A stretch of 64,000 bases of DNA from the NCBI RefSeq assembly GCF_030269305.1, contig NZ_BSTC01000004.1:313963-377962 (forward strand). The letters are read 5' to 3'. Source of the stretch: Kineosporia sp. NBRC 101731 (lineage in GTDB: Bacteria; Actinomycetota; Actinomycetes; Actinomycetales; Kineosporiaceae). Made by a program: the position numbers and the translations under genes. Shown in pieces: positions 15,277-24,318 of the stretch; position 1 is the first letter of the stretch; each line of letters begins with the position of its first letter. The notes below the pieces were generated by a model. It was not told the origin of the DNA and ran no database searches. It saw only the letters and a program-made list of their open reading frames with translations.

Positions 15277-17205
15277 TCAACCCAGGGCCAGCGCCGCGTC
15301 GTACCCCGAGCGCACGGCCTCGCCGACCTTCGCGGGCTGCACGCAGTCACCGACGGGATGCACCCGCAGGTCGGGTGACAGCTGCTCGAGCAGGGTGCGG
15401 GCGGGCAGCAGGCCGAAGGCGCTGATCACAGTGTCGGCGTGCAGGGTGACCCGACCGTCGGAACATTCGGCGATGGCTTCTCCCCCGGCGATCTTGGTGA
15501 TGCGGTGGCCGGTGAGCACGGTGACGCCGGCCTGCGCCAGGTCCCGCAGCAACGTCACCCGGTTGACCATCAGCATGTCGCGGGCCACCTCGTCCGCCGC
15601 CTCGACGAGTGTCACCTCGTGGCCGTCGCGGGCCAGCTCCAGGGCCGCGTCCGCACCCGAAAGACCGCCCCCGGCGACCAGAACCCGGTGCCCCACCGGC
15701 GTCCCCTGATGAAAGGCCAGCACGTCGATGACGGCCGGGTCGTCCAGTCCCTCGATCGCCCGCGGCCGCAGCGGCACCGAACCGGTGGCCACGATGATCT
15801 CGTCGGCCCCGGCCAGTTCGGGGCAGCCCGGGGTGATCGTGACCCCGGTGTGCACGGTGACGTCGAGATCGGCCAGCTGACCCTCCCACCAGGTGATCAT
15901 CGAGCGCAGTTCCCGCTTGAAGTCGGGAGTGGCGGCCGGCAGCAGCACCCCGCCCAGCTGCGCGCCCTGGTCGTACAGGTCCACCCGGTGGCCGCACAGC
16001 GCCGCGGCGCGCGCCGCCTCCATCCCGCCCGGGCCTCCGCCGATCACGACCACGTGCTTGCGCCGGAGCGACAGCACCGGGCCCAGTTCCAGCTCGTGGC
16101 CCGCTGCCGGGTTCACCGCGCACTCCAGAGCTTTTCCGAAGAAGGCATTTCCGGTGCACGAGGCGTTGCAGCGGATGCACGGGCGCACGTCCTGCGGGCG
16201 GCCGGCCCTCAGCTTGTTCACCAGATCGGGGTCGGCGATCAGGCCGCGCCCGATCGCGATGAAGTCGGCCTTCCCCTGGGCCAGCAGACGCTCGCCGTCC
16301 TGCGGGCGCAGGTTGCCGACCGCCGCGACCGGGATGGCCACCACGTCTTTCAGCACCGTCGCGGCGTCGGCCATGCAGGCGTCACCCAGGTAGTAGGGCG
16401 GGAACACGTAGTCCATCGCCTCGTACGATCCCTCGTCGGCGATGATCAGGTCGATACCGGCCTTCTCGAGTTCCCGCGCGATGTCGAGACTGTCGGCCGG
16501 GGTGCGCCCGCCCTCGAAGTGGTGGTGCACCGAGAGCCGGAAGCTGATCGGCAGGCCGGGCGCGTTCTGGCGGATGGCGGCGACGATCTCGGCGGTCAGC
16601 CGTACCCGGTTCTCGACCGAGCCGCCGTAGGCGTCGGTGCGGCGGTTCCAGACCGGGCTGAGGAACTGGTCGAGCAGGTAGCCGGTGTGCCCGTGCAGAT
16701 CGATCATGTCCACCCCCGCGGCCCGGGCCCGCACGGCGGCCTCACCGAAACGCCGCACGATGACGGCGATCTCGTCGAGGGTCAAAGGGCGGCAACGAAT
16801 GGACGCATCGGCGAACCAGGTGTTGTCCGAGGCGGACACCGGTACGGTGCCCGGCTGCACGGTGTTGATGTTGCGTCCCAGGCCCGCGGTCAGCTGCAGC
16901 GCGAACAGGCTGCCCTCCTCGTGCACCCGCTGCGCGATGCGCGCGATCCCCGGGATGTGCCCGTCGGTGTCGATCCGGGCGAGACCGGCCGTGATCGGCT
17001 CGGTGTCGGACTGCACGGCGGTGATGCCGCTCATCACGATGCCGGTGCCGCCGGCGGCCCGGGCCGCGTAGTAGGCGGCCTCCTGCTCGGTGCTCCTGCC
17101 GTCCGGGGTGCACATCTCCGTGCCCATCGGGGCGAGCAGCACCCGGTTGGGCACCTCCAGCGATCCGATCCGGCTCGGGGACAGCAGATTCTCGAAGGAG
17201 GTCAT
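15277..17205 (-). CDS. FAD/FMN/4Fe-4S old-yellow-enzyme (dienoyl-CoA-reductase type)
   Basis: A 642-aa two-part flavoenzyme, the usual length for the 2,4-dienoyl-CoA reductase/trimethylamine-dehydrogenase group. Residues 1-335 are an FMN TIM barrel (VLLAPMGTEM, DLHGHTGYLLDQFLSP). Cys343, 346, 350 and 362 form the C-x2-C-x3-C-x11-C cluster site. Residues 383 onward bind FAD/NAD(P)H (VVVIGGGPGGMEAAR). The substrate is not evident; the active-site Tyr of FadH-type enzymes is not obvious. GTG 17208 directly precedes the ATG. The gap to the flavodoxin gene (17206-17425) holds promoters only. Confidence 0.88.
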   Translation of the reverse strand: MTSFENLLSPSRIGSLEVPNRVLLAPMGTEMCTPDGRSTEQEAAYYAARAAGGTGIVMSGITAVQSDTEPITAGLARIDTDGHIPGIARIAQRVHEEGSLFALQLTAGLGRNINTVQPGTVPVSASDNTWFADASIRCRPLTLDEIAVIVRRFGEAAVRARAAGVDMIDLHGHTGYLLDQFLSPVWNRRTDAYGGSVENRVRLTAEIVAAIRQNAPGLPISFRLSVHHHFEGGRTPADSLDIARELEKAGIDLIIADEGSYEAMDYVFPPYYLGDACMADAATVLKDVVAIPVAAVGNLRPQDGERLLAQGKADFIAIGRGLIADPDLVNKLRAGRPQDVRPCIRCNASCTGNAFFGKALECAVNPAAGHELELGPVLSLRRKHVVVIGGGPGGMEAARAAALCGHRVDLYDQGAQLGGVLLPAATPDFKRELRSMITWWEGQLADLDVTVHTGVTITPGCPELAGADEIIVATGSVPLRPRAIEGLDDPAVIDVLAFHQGTPVGHRVLVAGGGLSGADAALELARDGHEVTLVEAADEVARDMLMVNRVTLLRDLAQAGVTVLTGHRITKIAGGEAIAECSDGRVTLHADTVISAFGLLPARTLLEQLSPDLRVHPVGDCVQPAKVGEAVRSGYDAALALG

Positions 17206-17425
17206 CACGTCTTCACTTCCGTTCCAGCGGTCCGTAAGACCGCCCTTCTAGCCCGTGACCCCACCCTTTCAGTGAATGGTTTTTTCTCCGGAGAGGCCAT
17301 GGTCCCGGCTTCTCGACCCGACCGGAGCATTCCCGGGGACCTCCGCCCCTGCCTGGCCAGGACCTTTCCGGATCATCCTGGAGGCAACCGGAAACCATTG
17401 CGGAGAAACGTTCAGAGGAACTGCC

Positions 17426-17929
17426 ATGAAGGCACTGCTGGTGTACGAATCCATGTTCGGCAACACCGAGTCCGTGGCCCGCGCGGTCGCGGCCGGGCTC
17501 GGCACCGTCATGCACACCGACATCCACACGGTGGCGAGCGCGCCCCTGGTCCTGCCGGACGACGTGGACCTGCTCGTGGTCGGCGCCCCTCACGGTCTGG
17601 ACTCCTGCCGGGACCTGGCCCTGACGCAGGCCCACCGCGCCGGGATTGCCGCGCGCTCCACGGGTATCGGCGTGTGCGAGTGGCTGCAGCGCCTGCAGCC
17701 CGCCGACATCGCGGCGGTCGCGTTCGGCACGTGCGTGTACACCCAGATGTCGGACGGGACCGATCCGGTCAGCCACCGTCTGCACCACCTGGGCATGCGG
17801 GTGATGCGGCACGAGTCGTTCTACACCCGGGACACGCTGGGCCCGCTGGAGGGCCACGAGCTGGAGCACGCCCGGCTGTGGGCGCAGCGCCTGGCCACCG
17901 AGGTGGCGGGCACCCTGGCCTCGGCCTGA
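17426..17929 (+). CDS. Flavodoxin-domain protein
   Basis: A 167-aa soluble protein with the FMN phosphate-binding loop SMFGNTESVARAV at 9-21 and a flavodoxin-like alternation of strands (LLVVGAPHG, AVAFGTCVY). It is longer and more divergent than electron-carrier flavodoxins and resembles the actinobacterial 'flavodoxin domain' group. It could pass electrons to the divergent Fe-S flavoenzyme, but that rests on adjacency only. It is followed by a bidirectional hairpin. Confidence 0.83.
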   Translation: MKALLVYESMFGNTESVARAVAAGLGTVMHTDIHTVASAPLVLPDDVDLLVVGAPHGLDSCRDLALTQAHRAGIAARSTGIGVCEWLQRLQPADIAAVAFGTCVYTQMSDGTDPVSHRLHHLGMRVMRHESFYTRDTLGPLEGHELEHARLWAQRLATEVAGTLASA

Positions 17930-17957
17930 GCCGTACCGGAACCGAACCGAACCAACT

Positions 17958-17986
17958 GGCCGAGGCGTTGCGTGAACGCCTCGGCC
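17958..17986. terminator. Bidirectional terminator hairpin
   Basis: GGCCGAGGCGTT (17958-17969) pairs perfectly with AACGCCTCGGCC (17975-17986) across a 5-nt loop, between the converging flavodoxin and prfC genes. A GC-rich stem without a strong T-run is typical of actinobacterial terminators. Three copies of GAACC (17939-17953) precede it. Confidence 0.85.
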
Positions 17987-18003
17987 GGATCATTGAGAGT
18001 TTC

Positions 18004-19626
18004 TCAGTTGCTCGTGACGACCAGTTCCTGGAGCTTGACCCCGGGGTTGTCGCGCTCGAAGCTGCGCACCCGCCACTCGTCGGTGAACAGGGCGAAGAAG
18101 CGACCCTCGGCGTTCGAGACCACCTCGGTGCCGCGGTGCCCCCGCACCACCTGCGCGTCGGCCGGGTCGATGATCCGGGCCGTCGAGAAGGGCAGCTCGC
18201 CGAACACCACGGCCGAGCGGTACTCGTGGGTCATGCGGTGCTGGACCACGTCGAACTGCAGCACGCCGACGGCGCTCAGGACCGGTTCCCCGTCGCCGCG
18301 TGAGTCGGAGGTCAGCACCCGCACGACCCCCTCGGCATCCAGCTCGCGCAGGCCCTGCCGGAACTGCTTGCCGAAGCTGAGGTCGGCCGGGCGCACGGTG
18401 CGGAAGTGCTCGGGGGCGAACACCGGCAGCGGCGGGTAGGCGATCTTGCCCGCCTCGGACAGGGTGTCGCCGACGTTGACGTGGCGGGCGTTGACCAGCC
18501 CGATCACGTCACCGGGCCAGGCCACGTCGACCGTGGAACGGTCGGCACCGAAGACGGTCTGCACGTGCTTGAGCACCATCGGCCGTCCGCTGCGGTTGTC
18601 GCGCACCGTCATGCCGCGGTGGAAGACACCGGTCTGGACGCGCGCGAACGCGAGCCGGTCGCGGTGGGCGGGGTTCATCCCGGTCTGGGTCTTGAACACC
18701 TGGGCACTGAAGTTGGACGTCAGGGCCTGGCTGCGCCCGGCCACGTCGAGCTGGTCGTGCGGGGCGGGCGCGACGTCGACGATGGCGTCCAGCACCTGCC
18801 CGACGCCCACGTTCGCGACGGCGGCCGTGAAGTAGACCGGCGTGGTGCGGAAGGCCAGGAACTCCTCCTCGTCGTGGTCGGCGCCGGTGGCCGAGAGCAG
18901 CTCGTGCTCCTCGACCGACTGCTGCCAGGCCACGCCCTCGACCTCGGCCGCCTGCTGCGCGTCCATCCGGTCTTCCAGTGCGCGGGTGGCACCGCCGGGG
19001 GCCTTGGTGTACTTCACGTACGCGTCGGTGCCGCGCTCGAGCAGACCGCGGAAGTCGCCCGCGATCCCGACCGGCCAGGTCATCGGGGTGGGCTTGAGAC
19101 CGGTGACCGACTCGACCTCGTCGAGCAGCTCCAGGGCCTCGCGGCCAGGACGGTCCCACTTGTTGACGACCGTGATGACGGGCAGGCCGCGCTCCTTGCA
19201 CACGGCGAAGAGCTTGCGGGTCTGCACCTCCATGCCGCGGGCCGCGTCGATCAGCATGATCACCGCGTCAACCGCGGTGAGGGCGCGGTAGGTGTCTTCG
19301 GAGAAGTCGGCGTGACCGGGGGTGTCGACCACGTTGACGACCTGGTCGCGGTGGGACAGCTGCAGCACCGCGGAGGAGATCGAGATCCCGCGCTGCTTCT
19401 CCATGTCCTGCCAGTCGGAGACGACGCCCGCGTGACCGGCCTTCCCGTGCACGTGCCCGGCCTCGCGCAGGGCGTTGGAGTGCAGCGCCAGCGCCTCGGT
19501 CAGCGTGGACTTACCGGCGTCGGGGTGACTGATGACGGCGATGGTGCGACGGCGGCCGGCCTCGGCCAGCACCTGTGCGGGGGTGACGTCGGCCGTCTGT
19601 CCCGGGGTCTGTGTATCGGCTCTCAC
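18004..19626 (-). CDS. prfC: Peptide chain release factor 3
   Basis: Translational GTPase that recycles release factors 1 and 2 from the ribosome after termination. It is 540 aa, full length. G1 is SHPDAGKST near 33-41, switch II VDTPGHADFSED near 99-110 and G4 VNKWDRPG near 152-159, followed by the EF-G-like domain II and the RF3 C-terminal domain (GVLQFDVVQHRM). The N-terminus carries a 20-residue extension before the G domain. It is a housekeeping gene, 76 bp downstream of the catabolic operon on the same strand. Confidence 0.97.
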   Translation of the reverse strand: MRADTQTPGQTADVTPAQVLAEAGRRRTIAVISHPDAGKSTLTEALALHSNALREAGHVHGKAGHAGVVSDWQDMEKQRGISISSAVLQLSHRDQVVNVVDTPGHADFSEDTYRALTAVDAVIMLIDAARGMEVQTRKLFAVCKERGLPVITVVNKWDRPGREALELLDEVESVTGLKPTPMTWPVGIAGDFRGLLERGTDAYVKYTKAPGGATRALEDRMDAQQAAEVEGVAWQQSVEEHELLSATGADHDEEEFLAFRTTPVYFTAAVANVGVGQVLDAIVDVAPAPHDQLDVAGRSQALTSNFSAQVFKTQTGMNPAHRDRLAFARVQTGVFHRGMTVRDNRSGRPMVLKHVQTVFGADRSTVDVAWPGDVIGLVNARHVNVGDTLSEAGKIAYPPLPVFAPEHFRTVRPADLSFGKQFRQGLRELDAEGVVRVLTSDSRGDGEPVLSAVGVLQFDVVQHRMTHEYRSAVVFGELPFSTARIIDPADAQVVRGHRGTEVVSNAEGRFFALFTDEWRVRSFERDNPGVKLQELVVTSN

Positions 19627-19702
19627 CCTGCCATTCTCCCTGCTCCACGACCCTGTGCCGTCCAGGGAGGCCGACAGGCCTCCCCGGACAGCCCTCAGCA
19701 GG

Positions 19703-20950
19703 TCACAGCCCCAGCCCGGCCAGCTCCTCGAAGGCCCCTTCGATGCGCGCGAGCGCCTCGTCCACGACCTCGTCGGTGTGCGCGGCGGCCAGGAACATGT
19801 TGTGCCACGGGTGCAGCAGCACCCCGCGCCGCACCGCCGCGTCGGTGAAGGCGAAGACCTTCTTCAGCTCCGGGTCGTCGGCGAAGCTCAGGTGCGGCAT
19901 CTGCACCGGCCCGGTGATCGACAGCGGCAGGCCGGCCGCGGCGCCCTGCGCCTCGATGCCCTGCTTGAACCGCTCGCCGGAGGCCTTCAGCACCGTGGGC
20001 AGGTCGAGCTCGAGCGCCCGCTTCACCGTGGCGATCCCGGCCGCCATCGGCACCGCGGAGTACCAGAAGCTGCCGGTCACGAAGATCTTCGAGGCACCCT
20101 CGCGCAGCGAGTCGTTGCCGACCACCGCGGCGATCGGGTGCCCGTTGGCGATGGCCTTGGAGTACGCCGTCAGGTCCGGTCGCACGCCGATGGACTCCCA
20201 GGCCCCGCGCAGATCCAGGCGCAGGCCGCTGCGGACCTCGTCGATGATCAGCGCGGCGCCCTGGGCCGTGGCGAGCTCGCGGGCCCGGCGGGCGAAGGCC
20301 GGGTCGACCAGCTGCTGCGGCACCAGCGAGTCGTGCTGGAACGGCGCGAGGATGATCGCGGCGATCTCCCCGTCGTGCTGGGCCACCGACGCCTCCAGCG
20401 AGGCGACGTCGTTGTAGGCGAAGTACCCGATGTTGGCCCGCTCCCCCGCCGGCACGCCGGTCGTGTTCGGGGTGAACCAGTCGTTGGCGCCGTGGTAGGC
20501 CGGGGTCGCCTTGAGGAACTTGGCCTTGCCGGTGGCCGAGCGGGCCACCCGGATCGCGGTGGACGTCGCGTCGTTGCCGTTCTTGCCGAACATCGCCCAG
20601 TCCGCGAAGGGGATGACCGAGGTGAGCAGCTCGGCGAACTCGACCATGCGGGCGCTCGGGCCGCTGATCGTGTCGCCCCGCGCCGCCTGCTCGGCGGCCG
20701 CGGCCTCGACCACCGGGTCCTGGTAACCCAGCACCATCGGACCCCAGGCACACATCAGGTCGATGTACCGGTTGCCGTCCACGTCCCAGCCGTACGGGCC
20801 CTGCGAACGCTCCCAGAACTGCGGCCACGACGGCGGCAGGGTGTGGTCGGCCTTCATGTGCCCGTACACACCGCCGGGCAGCACCTGCTGGGCGCGGGTG
20901 CGCAGCTGCTGGTCGAGGGGAAGACTCTCCGGGCGCAGGAAGCCGGTCAT
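19703..20950 (-). CDS. Class III aminotransferase, glutamate-semialdehyde-aminomutase-like
   Basis: PLP enzyme of 415 aa. The fold-type I pattern has GYGHM-type N-terminal contacts, Asp237 in LIIDEVRSG (PLP pyridine) and Lys265 in AYSKAIANG (Schiff base). It resembles GSA aminomutases but lies in a catabolic operon and not with haem genes, so it more likely transaminates an aldehyde or keto intermediate. ATG 20950 follows AAGGAGTTCCC, a strong ribosome site. It is the last gene of the operon, 36 bp after the aldolase, whose product it may use. Confidence 0.87.
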   Translation of the reverse strand: MTGFLRPESLPLDQQLRTRAQQVLPGGVYGHMKADHTLPPSWPQFWERSQGPYGWDVDGNRYIDLMCAWGPMVLGYQDPVVEAAAAEQAARGDTISGPSARMVEFAELLTSVIPFADWAMFGKNGNDATSTAIRVARSATGKAKFLKATPAYHGANDWFTPNTTGVPAGERANIGYFAYNDVASLEASVAQHDGEIAAIILAPFQHDSLVPQQLVDPAFARRARELATAQGAALIIDEVRSGLRLDLRGAWESIGVRPDLTAYSKAIANGHPIAAVVGNDSLREGASKIFVTGSFWYSAVPMAAGIATVKRALELDLPTVLKASGERFKQGIEAQGAAAGLPLSITGPVQMPHLSFADDPELKKVFAFTDAAVRRGVLLHPWHNMFLAAAHTDEVVDEALARIEGAFEELAGLGL

Positions 20951-20986
20951 GGGAACTCCTTGGGTGCGAAGGTGGTTGAACAAAGA

Positions 20987-21616
20987 TCAGTTCTGCCCGT
21001 AGGACAGGCGGCGGGCCTGGGTCAGGACGTCGTCCAGGTCGCCGGGGGTCAGCAGCGCGAGCTCACCGAACGGCCGCGCCGCCAGGTAGATCTCGCAGAG
21101 CCACTCGGTCATCTCGGCGTGCTCCACGGCCTCGTCCAGCGAGCTGCCGCAGGCCACCGATCCGTGGTTGCGCATCAGGGCCGCCCGGGCGCCGTTGCCG
21201 ACCACCTCGCCGACCGCGTCCGCCAGCTCCTGCGACCCGAAGGTGAAGTAGGCGACGGTGGGCACCCGGCCGCCCAGCCGCAGGAGGTTGTAGTGGATGA
21301 GCGGGATCTCCTGCGCGACCAGACCCACGGCCACGGCGGCCTTCCCGTGGGTGTGCACGATCGCGGTGTCACCGCAGCGCCGGTAGATGCCCAGGTGCAG
21401 ACCGGTCTCCGACGAGGGCCGCTCGCCCTCGAGCAGCTGCCCGTCGAGCCCGACCACGCAGATGTCCTCGGCCGTGGCGACCTCGAACCGCAGGCCGCCC
21501 CGGGTGATCAGGACCCGGTCGTCGAGGCGGACACTGATGTTGCCCGCGCCGCCCACGGCCACACCCCGCGCGGCCACGTCACGGCAGGTGGCCGCCAGCT
21601 TCTCCCGCGGGTCCAT
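20987..21616 (-). CDS. Class II aldolase (fuculose-phosphate-aldolase family)
   Basis: Zinc aldolase/epimerase of 209 aa. AGNISVR at 24-30 and RNHG near 148 bind substrate phosphate or metal. His88 and His90 (IVHTHGK), with the later His, make the zinc site, and Glu70 (PSSETGLH) matches the catalytic acid of FucA. Its ATG overlaps the stop of the PfkB kinase gene by one base (TGATG), so it is tightly coupled. The kinase followed by the aldolase implies cleavage of a phosphorylated sugar-like substrate into dihydroxyacetone phosphate plus an aldehyde. Confidence 0.88.
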   Translation of the reverse strand: MDPREKLAATCRDVAARGVAVGGAGNISVRLDDRVLITRGGLRFEVATAEDICVVGLDGQLLEGERPSSETGLHLGIYRRCGDTAIVHTHGKAAVAVGLVAQEIPLIHYNLLRLGGRVPTVAYFTFGSQELADAVGEVVGNGARAALMRNHGSVACGSSLDEAVEHAEMTEWLCEIYLAARPFGELALLTPGDLDDVLTQARRLSYGQN

Positions 21617-22587
21617 CAGGAGACCCGCGCGGCGATGCGGTCGGCGGCCTGCGGGTCCTGGCCGCGCACGACGTCGAGAACCCCGCCCAGATCGACGATC
21701 CCGGCGTCGGATCCGAGACCGGAAGCAACCAGGGAACCACACGCGCACCCGATCAGCGCCGCGTCCTCGGCCCGGCAGCCGTGCAGGATGCCGGTGATCA
21801 TGCCCGCGTTGAACGAATCACCGCAGCCGGTGGTGTCCAGGACCGTGGTGGCGAACGCCGGCACGGTCACGTCGGGCACGCCCGGGCGCACCAGCAGGGC
21901 GCCGTCACCGCCCATGGTGACCGCCACCCCACCCACACCCCGATCGACCAGGCAGCGGGCCGCGTCCGAAAGATTCTGGTGGCCCGTGAGATTGCGCAAC
22001 TGCTCGTCGTTGGGCATGAGCCAGTCGATCAGCGGCCAGAGGTCGGCCAGGGTCTGCAGCATGGCCGTGTCGCCGCCGTGCAGGAAGTCGACGAACACCT
22101 TCACCCCGACGGCCCGCAACGCCCGCAGCCGGTCCAGGCCGGCCGGCTCCAGCAGGGCCGGCGTGGTCTCGGGACCGCCGAAGAGCACCGCCCCGCACCG
22201 GGCGATGGCGTCCCAGTCCACGTCGTCCACCTGCAGGCTCGCGGTGGCGCCGAGCACGTGCAGGGAGGGGCGCTCGCCGTTGGGCCGGATCGGCAGGATC
22301 GTCGAGGAGGTCAGCTCGCCGGGACGGCTGATCAGACCCCGGGTGTCGACCCCGAGCAGGTCCAGCTGCGAGCGCAGGTAGACACCCAGACCGTCGGCGC
22401 CCACGGCCGCGAACGAGGAGACCTCCCACCCCAGTTTGGCCAGGTCGACCGCGGCCCCGCCACCGGTGCCGGCGACCGTCATCCGGATCTCCTCGAGCAG
22501 GACCCCGCCCTGTCCGGGAGGTATTTCGGTGACCGGGCGGCCCAGCACATCGACGATGTGAGGGCCGAGAACGGCGATGCGGGTCAT
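21616..22587 (-). CDS. PfkB-family carbohydrate kinase
   Basis: Ribokinase-fold kinase of 323 aa. It has the N-terminal GTGGGAAVDLAKLG signature at 40-53 and the C-terminal PfkB signature DTTGCGDSFNAG with catalytic base Asp257. The substrate is not identifiable. ATG 22587 is chosen because the conserved strand RIAVLGPH starts there; an in-frame ATG at 22620 is possible. A hairpin and an 11-bp tandem repeat separate it from the transporter ATPase upstream. Likely role: phosphorylate the imported compound for the aldolase. Confidence 0.88.
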   Translation of the reverse strand: MTRIAVLGPHIVDVLGRPVTEIPPGQGGVLLEEIRMTVAGTGGGAAVDLAKLGWEVSSFAAVGADGLGVYLRSQLDLLGVDTRGLISRPGELTSSTILPIRPNGERPSLHVLGATASLQVDDVDWDAIARCGAVLFGGPETTPALLEPAGLDRLRALRAVGVKVFVDFLHGGDTAMLQTLADLWPLIDWLMPNDEQLRNLTGHQNLSDAARCLVDRGVGGVAVTMGGDGALLVRPGVPDVTVPAFATTVLDTTGCGDSFNAGMITGILHGCRAEDAALIGCACGSLVASGLGSDAGIVDLGGVLDVVRGQDPQAADRIAARVS

Positions 22588-22644
22588 GTGATCGTCCCAG
22601 GAAGTTGTGCGGATGTCCGACATAAAATGAGGGCGGGTGGACGC

Positions 22645-22663
22645 GCCCCTCACCGGGAGGGGC
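22645..22663. terminator. Intercistronic hairpin in the transporter-catabolic operon
   Basis: GCCCCTC (22645-22651) pairs with GAGGGGC (22657-22663) across a 5-nt loop, between the ABC ATPase and kinase genes. It is too short and lacks a T-tract for full termination. It could set the ratio of transporter to enzyme mRNA. Confidence 0.45.
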
Positions 22664-22670
22664 ACCTCAC

Positions 22671-22703
22671 GCCTCAGTGGTGCCTCAGTGGTGCCTCAGT
22701 GGT
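22671..22703. repeat. 11-bp tandem repeat (x3) containing a stop codon
   Basis: GCCTCAGTGGT is repeated exactly at 22671, 22682 and 22693. The TGA of the ABC ATPase gene (complement of 22696-22698) is in the unit nearest the gene, so each downstream unit repeats the Cys-free HH-stop coding end. Confidence 0.92.
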
Positions 22704-24318
22704 GCCCGGTCGGGATCGCGGCCAGGAGGGTCTTGGTGTACTCGTGCTGCGGGTTCTCGAAGATCTGCTCCGGGGTGCCGCTCTCGACCACCTGACCGGA
22801 CTTCATCACGTGGATCTGGTGGCAGATCATCCGCACGACGGCCAGGTCGTGACTGATGAACAGGTAGCTCAGGCCCAGCCGGGCCTGCAGGTCGACGAGC
22901 AGTTCCAGGATCTGGGCCTGCACCAGCACGTCCAGCGCCGAGACCGCCTCGTCGAGCACGACCAGCTCCGGTTCCAGGGCCAGGGCCCGGGCGATCGCCA
23001 CGCGCTGGCGCTGACCGCCGGAGAGTTCGTGCGGGTAGCGGGAGGCGTACGAGGGGTCGAGGGCCACCTGCTCCAGCAGCAGGCTCACCCGCTCGCTGCG
23101 CTCGGCCGGGATGCCGACCTGGTGCACATCCAGCGGCTCGCGGATGGCCTCGCCGATCGTCTGCCGGGAATCCAATGCCGCGTAAGGATTCTGGAACACC
23201 GGCTGGACCCGGCGGCGGAACGACGTCAGCTTGCGGCCCGACAACCGGGTCACGTCGTCCTTCTTGAAGTAGATGTCGCCGGCGCTGGCATCCTCCAGGC
23301 GCAGGATCATCTTGGCCGTGGTCGACTTGCCCGAGCCGCTCTCCCCCACGATCCCGACCGTGCGGCCCCGCGGGATGCGGAAGCTCACCTGGTCGACCGC
23401 CCGGAAGGTACCGGCACGCCCGAGGATTCCCGAACGCGTCGCGTAGTCCCGGGTCAGGGCCGCCGCCTCGACCAGGGGGGCGCCGTCCTTCTCGGGGCCG
23501 GTCGTCACCAGGGATGTGGTGGTGAGGCTGGGGGCCGCCGCGATCAGCCGCCGGGTGTACTCGTCCTGCGGGTTCTTCAGTACCTGGGCCGCCGGCCCGG
23601 ACTCCACGATCGCGCCGCGGTTCATCACCACCACGTGATCGGCCCGCTCGGCAGCCAGCGCCAGGTCGTGCGTGACCATGATGACCGCCGTACCCATCGA
23701 GGCGGTCAGCGAGGAGAGCTCGTCGAGGATCTTCTTCTGCACGGTCACGTCGAGGGCCGAGGTGGGCTCGTCGGCGATCAGGAGTTTCGGCCGGCAGGCC
23801 AGCCCGATCGCGATCAGCACCCGCTGGCGCATGCCGCCGGAGAGCTCGTGCGGGTACTGGCCGTAGCGGCGTGCGGCGTCGGGAATGCCGACCATGTCGA
23901 GCAGTTCGATCGCCCGCCGCTTGGCCTCCTTGCGCCCGGCCACCTGGTGGATCGTGAAGACCTCGCTGATCTGGCGCCCGACGCTCAGCAGCGGGTTCAG
24001 GTTCGACATCGGGTCCTGCGGCACCAGGCCGATCTGCCGGCCGCGGATCCCGCTCATCTGCCGCTCCGACAGGGCCAGCAGGTCGGTGCCGTCGAAGGTG
24101 ACCGACCCCTGGGTGACCCGGCCGTTCCCGGCCAGCAGCCGGTTCAGCGCCGAGGTGAGCGTGGACTTGCCGGAGCCGGACTGACCGACCAGGGCGACGG
24201 TGGCCCCGGCGGCGACGCTGAGACTGGCCGAGCGCACCGCCTCCACGTCGCCCCGGGAGGTGCGGAAGACGACGCTCAGGTCGCGGATCTCGAGGAGATG
24301 CGTGCTCACGGGGGTCAC
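22696..24318 (-). CDS. Fused DppD-DppF-type ABC transporter ATPase
   Basis: A 540-aa protein with two complete ABC domains, powering a peptide/nickel-type importer. Domain 1 has GQSGSGKST, LSGGMRQRV and LLIADEPTSALD; domain 2 has GESGSGKST, LSGGQRQRV and VVLDEAVSALD. Domain 2 carries the oligopeptide-type C-terminal extension. GTG 24318 overlaps the stop of the upstream permease gene (GTGA); GTG 24309 is an alternative. The fused two-domain form is common in actinobacteria. The last codons fall in an 11-bp tandem repeat. Confidence 0.94.
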   Translation of the reverse strand: MTPVSTHLLEIRDLSVVFRTSRGDVEAVRSASLSVAAGATVALVGQSGSGKSTLTSALNRLLAGNGRVTQGSVTFDGTDLLALSERQMSGIRGRQIGLVPQDPMSNLNPLLSVGRQISEVFTIHQVAGRKEAKRRAIELLDMVGIPDAARRYGQYPHELSGGMRQRVLIAIGLACRPKLLIADEPTSALDVTVQKKILDELSSLTASMGTAVIMVTHDLALAAERADHVVVMNRGAIVESGPAAQVLKNPQDEYTRRLIAAAPSLTTTSLVTTGPEKDGAPLVEAAALTRDYATRSGILGRAGTFRAVDQVSFRIPRGRTVGIVGESGSGKSTTAKMILRLEDASAGDIYFKKDDVTRLSGRKLTSFRRRVQPVFQNPYAALDSRQTIGEAIREPLDVHQVGIPAERSERVSLLLEQVALDPSYASRYPHELSGGQRQRVAIARALALEPELVVLDEAVSALDVLVQAQILELLVDLQARLGLSYLFISHDLAVVRMICHQIHVMKSGQVVESGTPEQIFENPQHEYTKTLLAAIPTGHH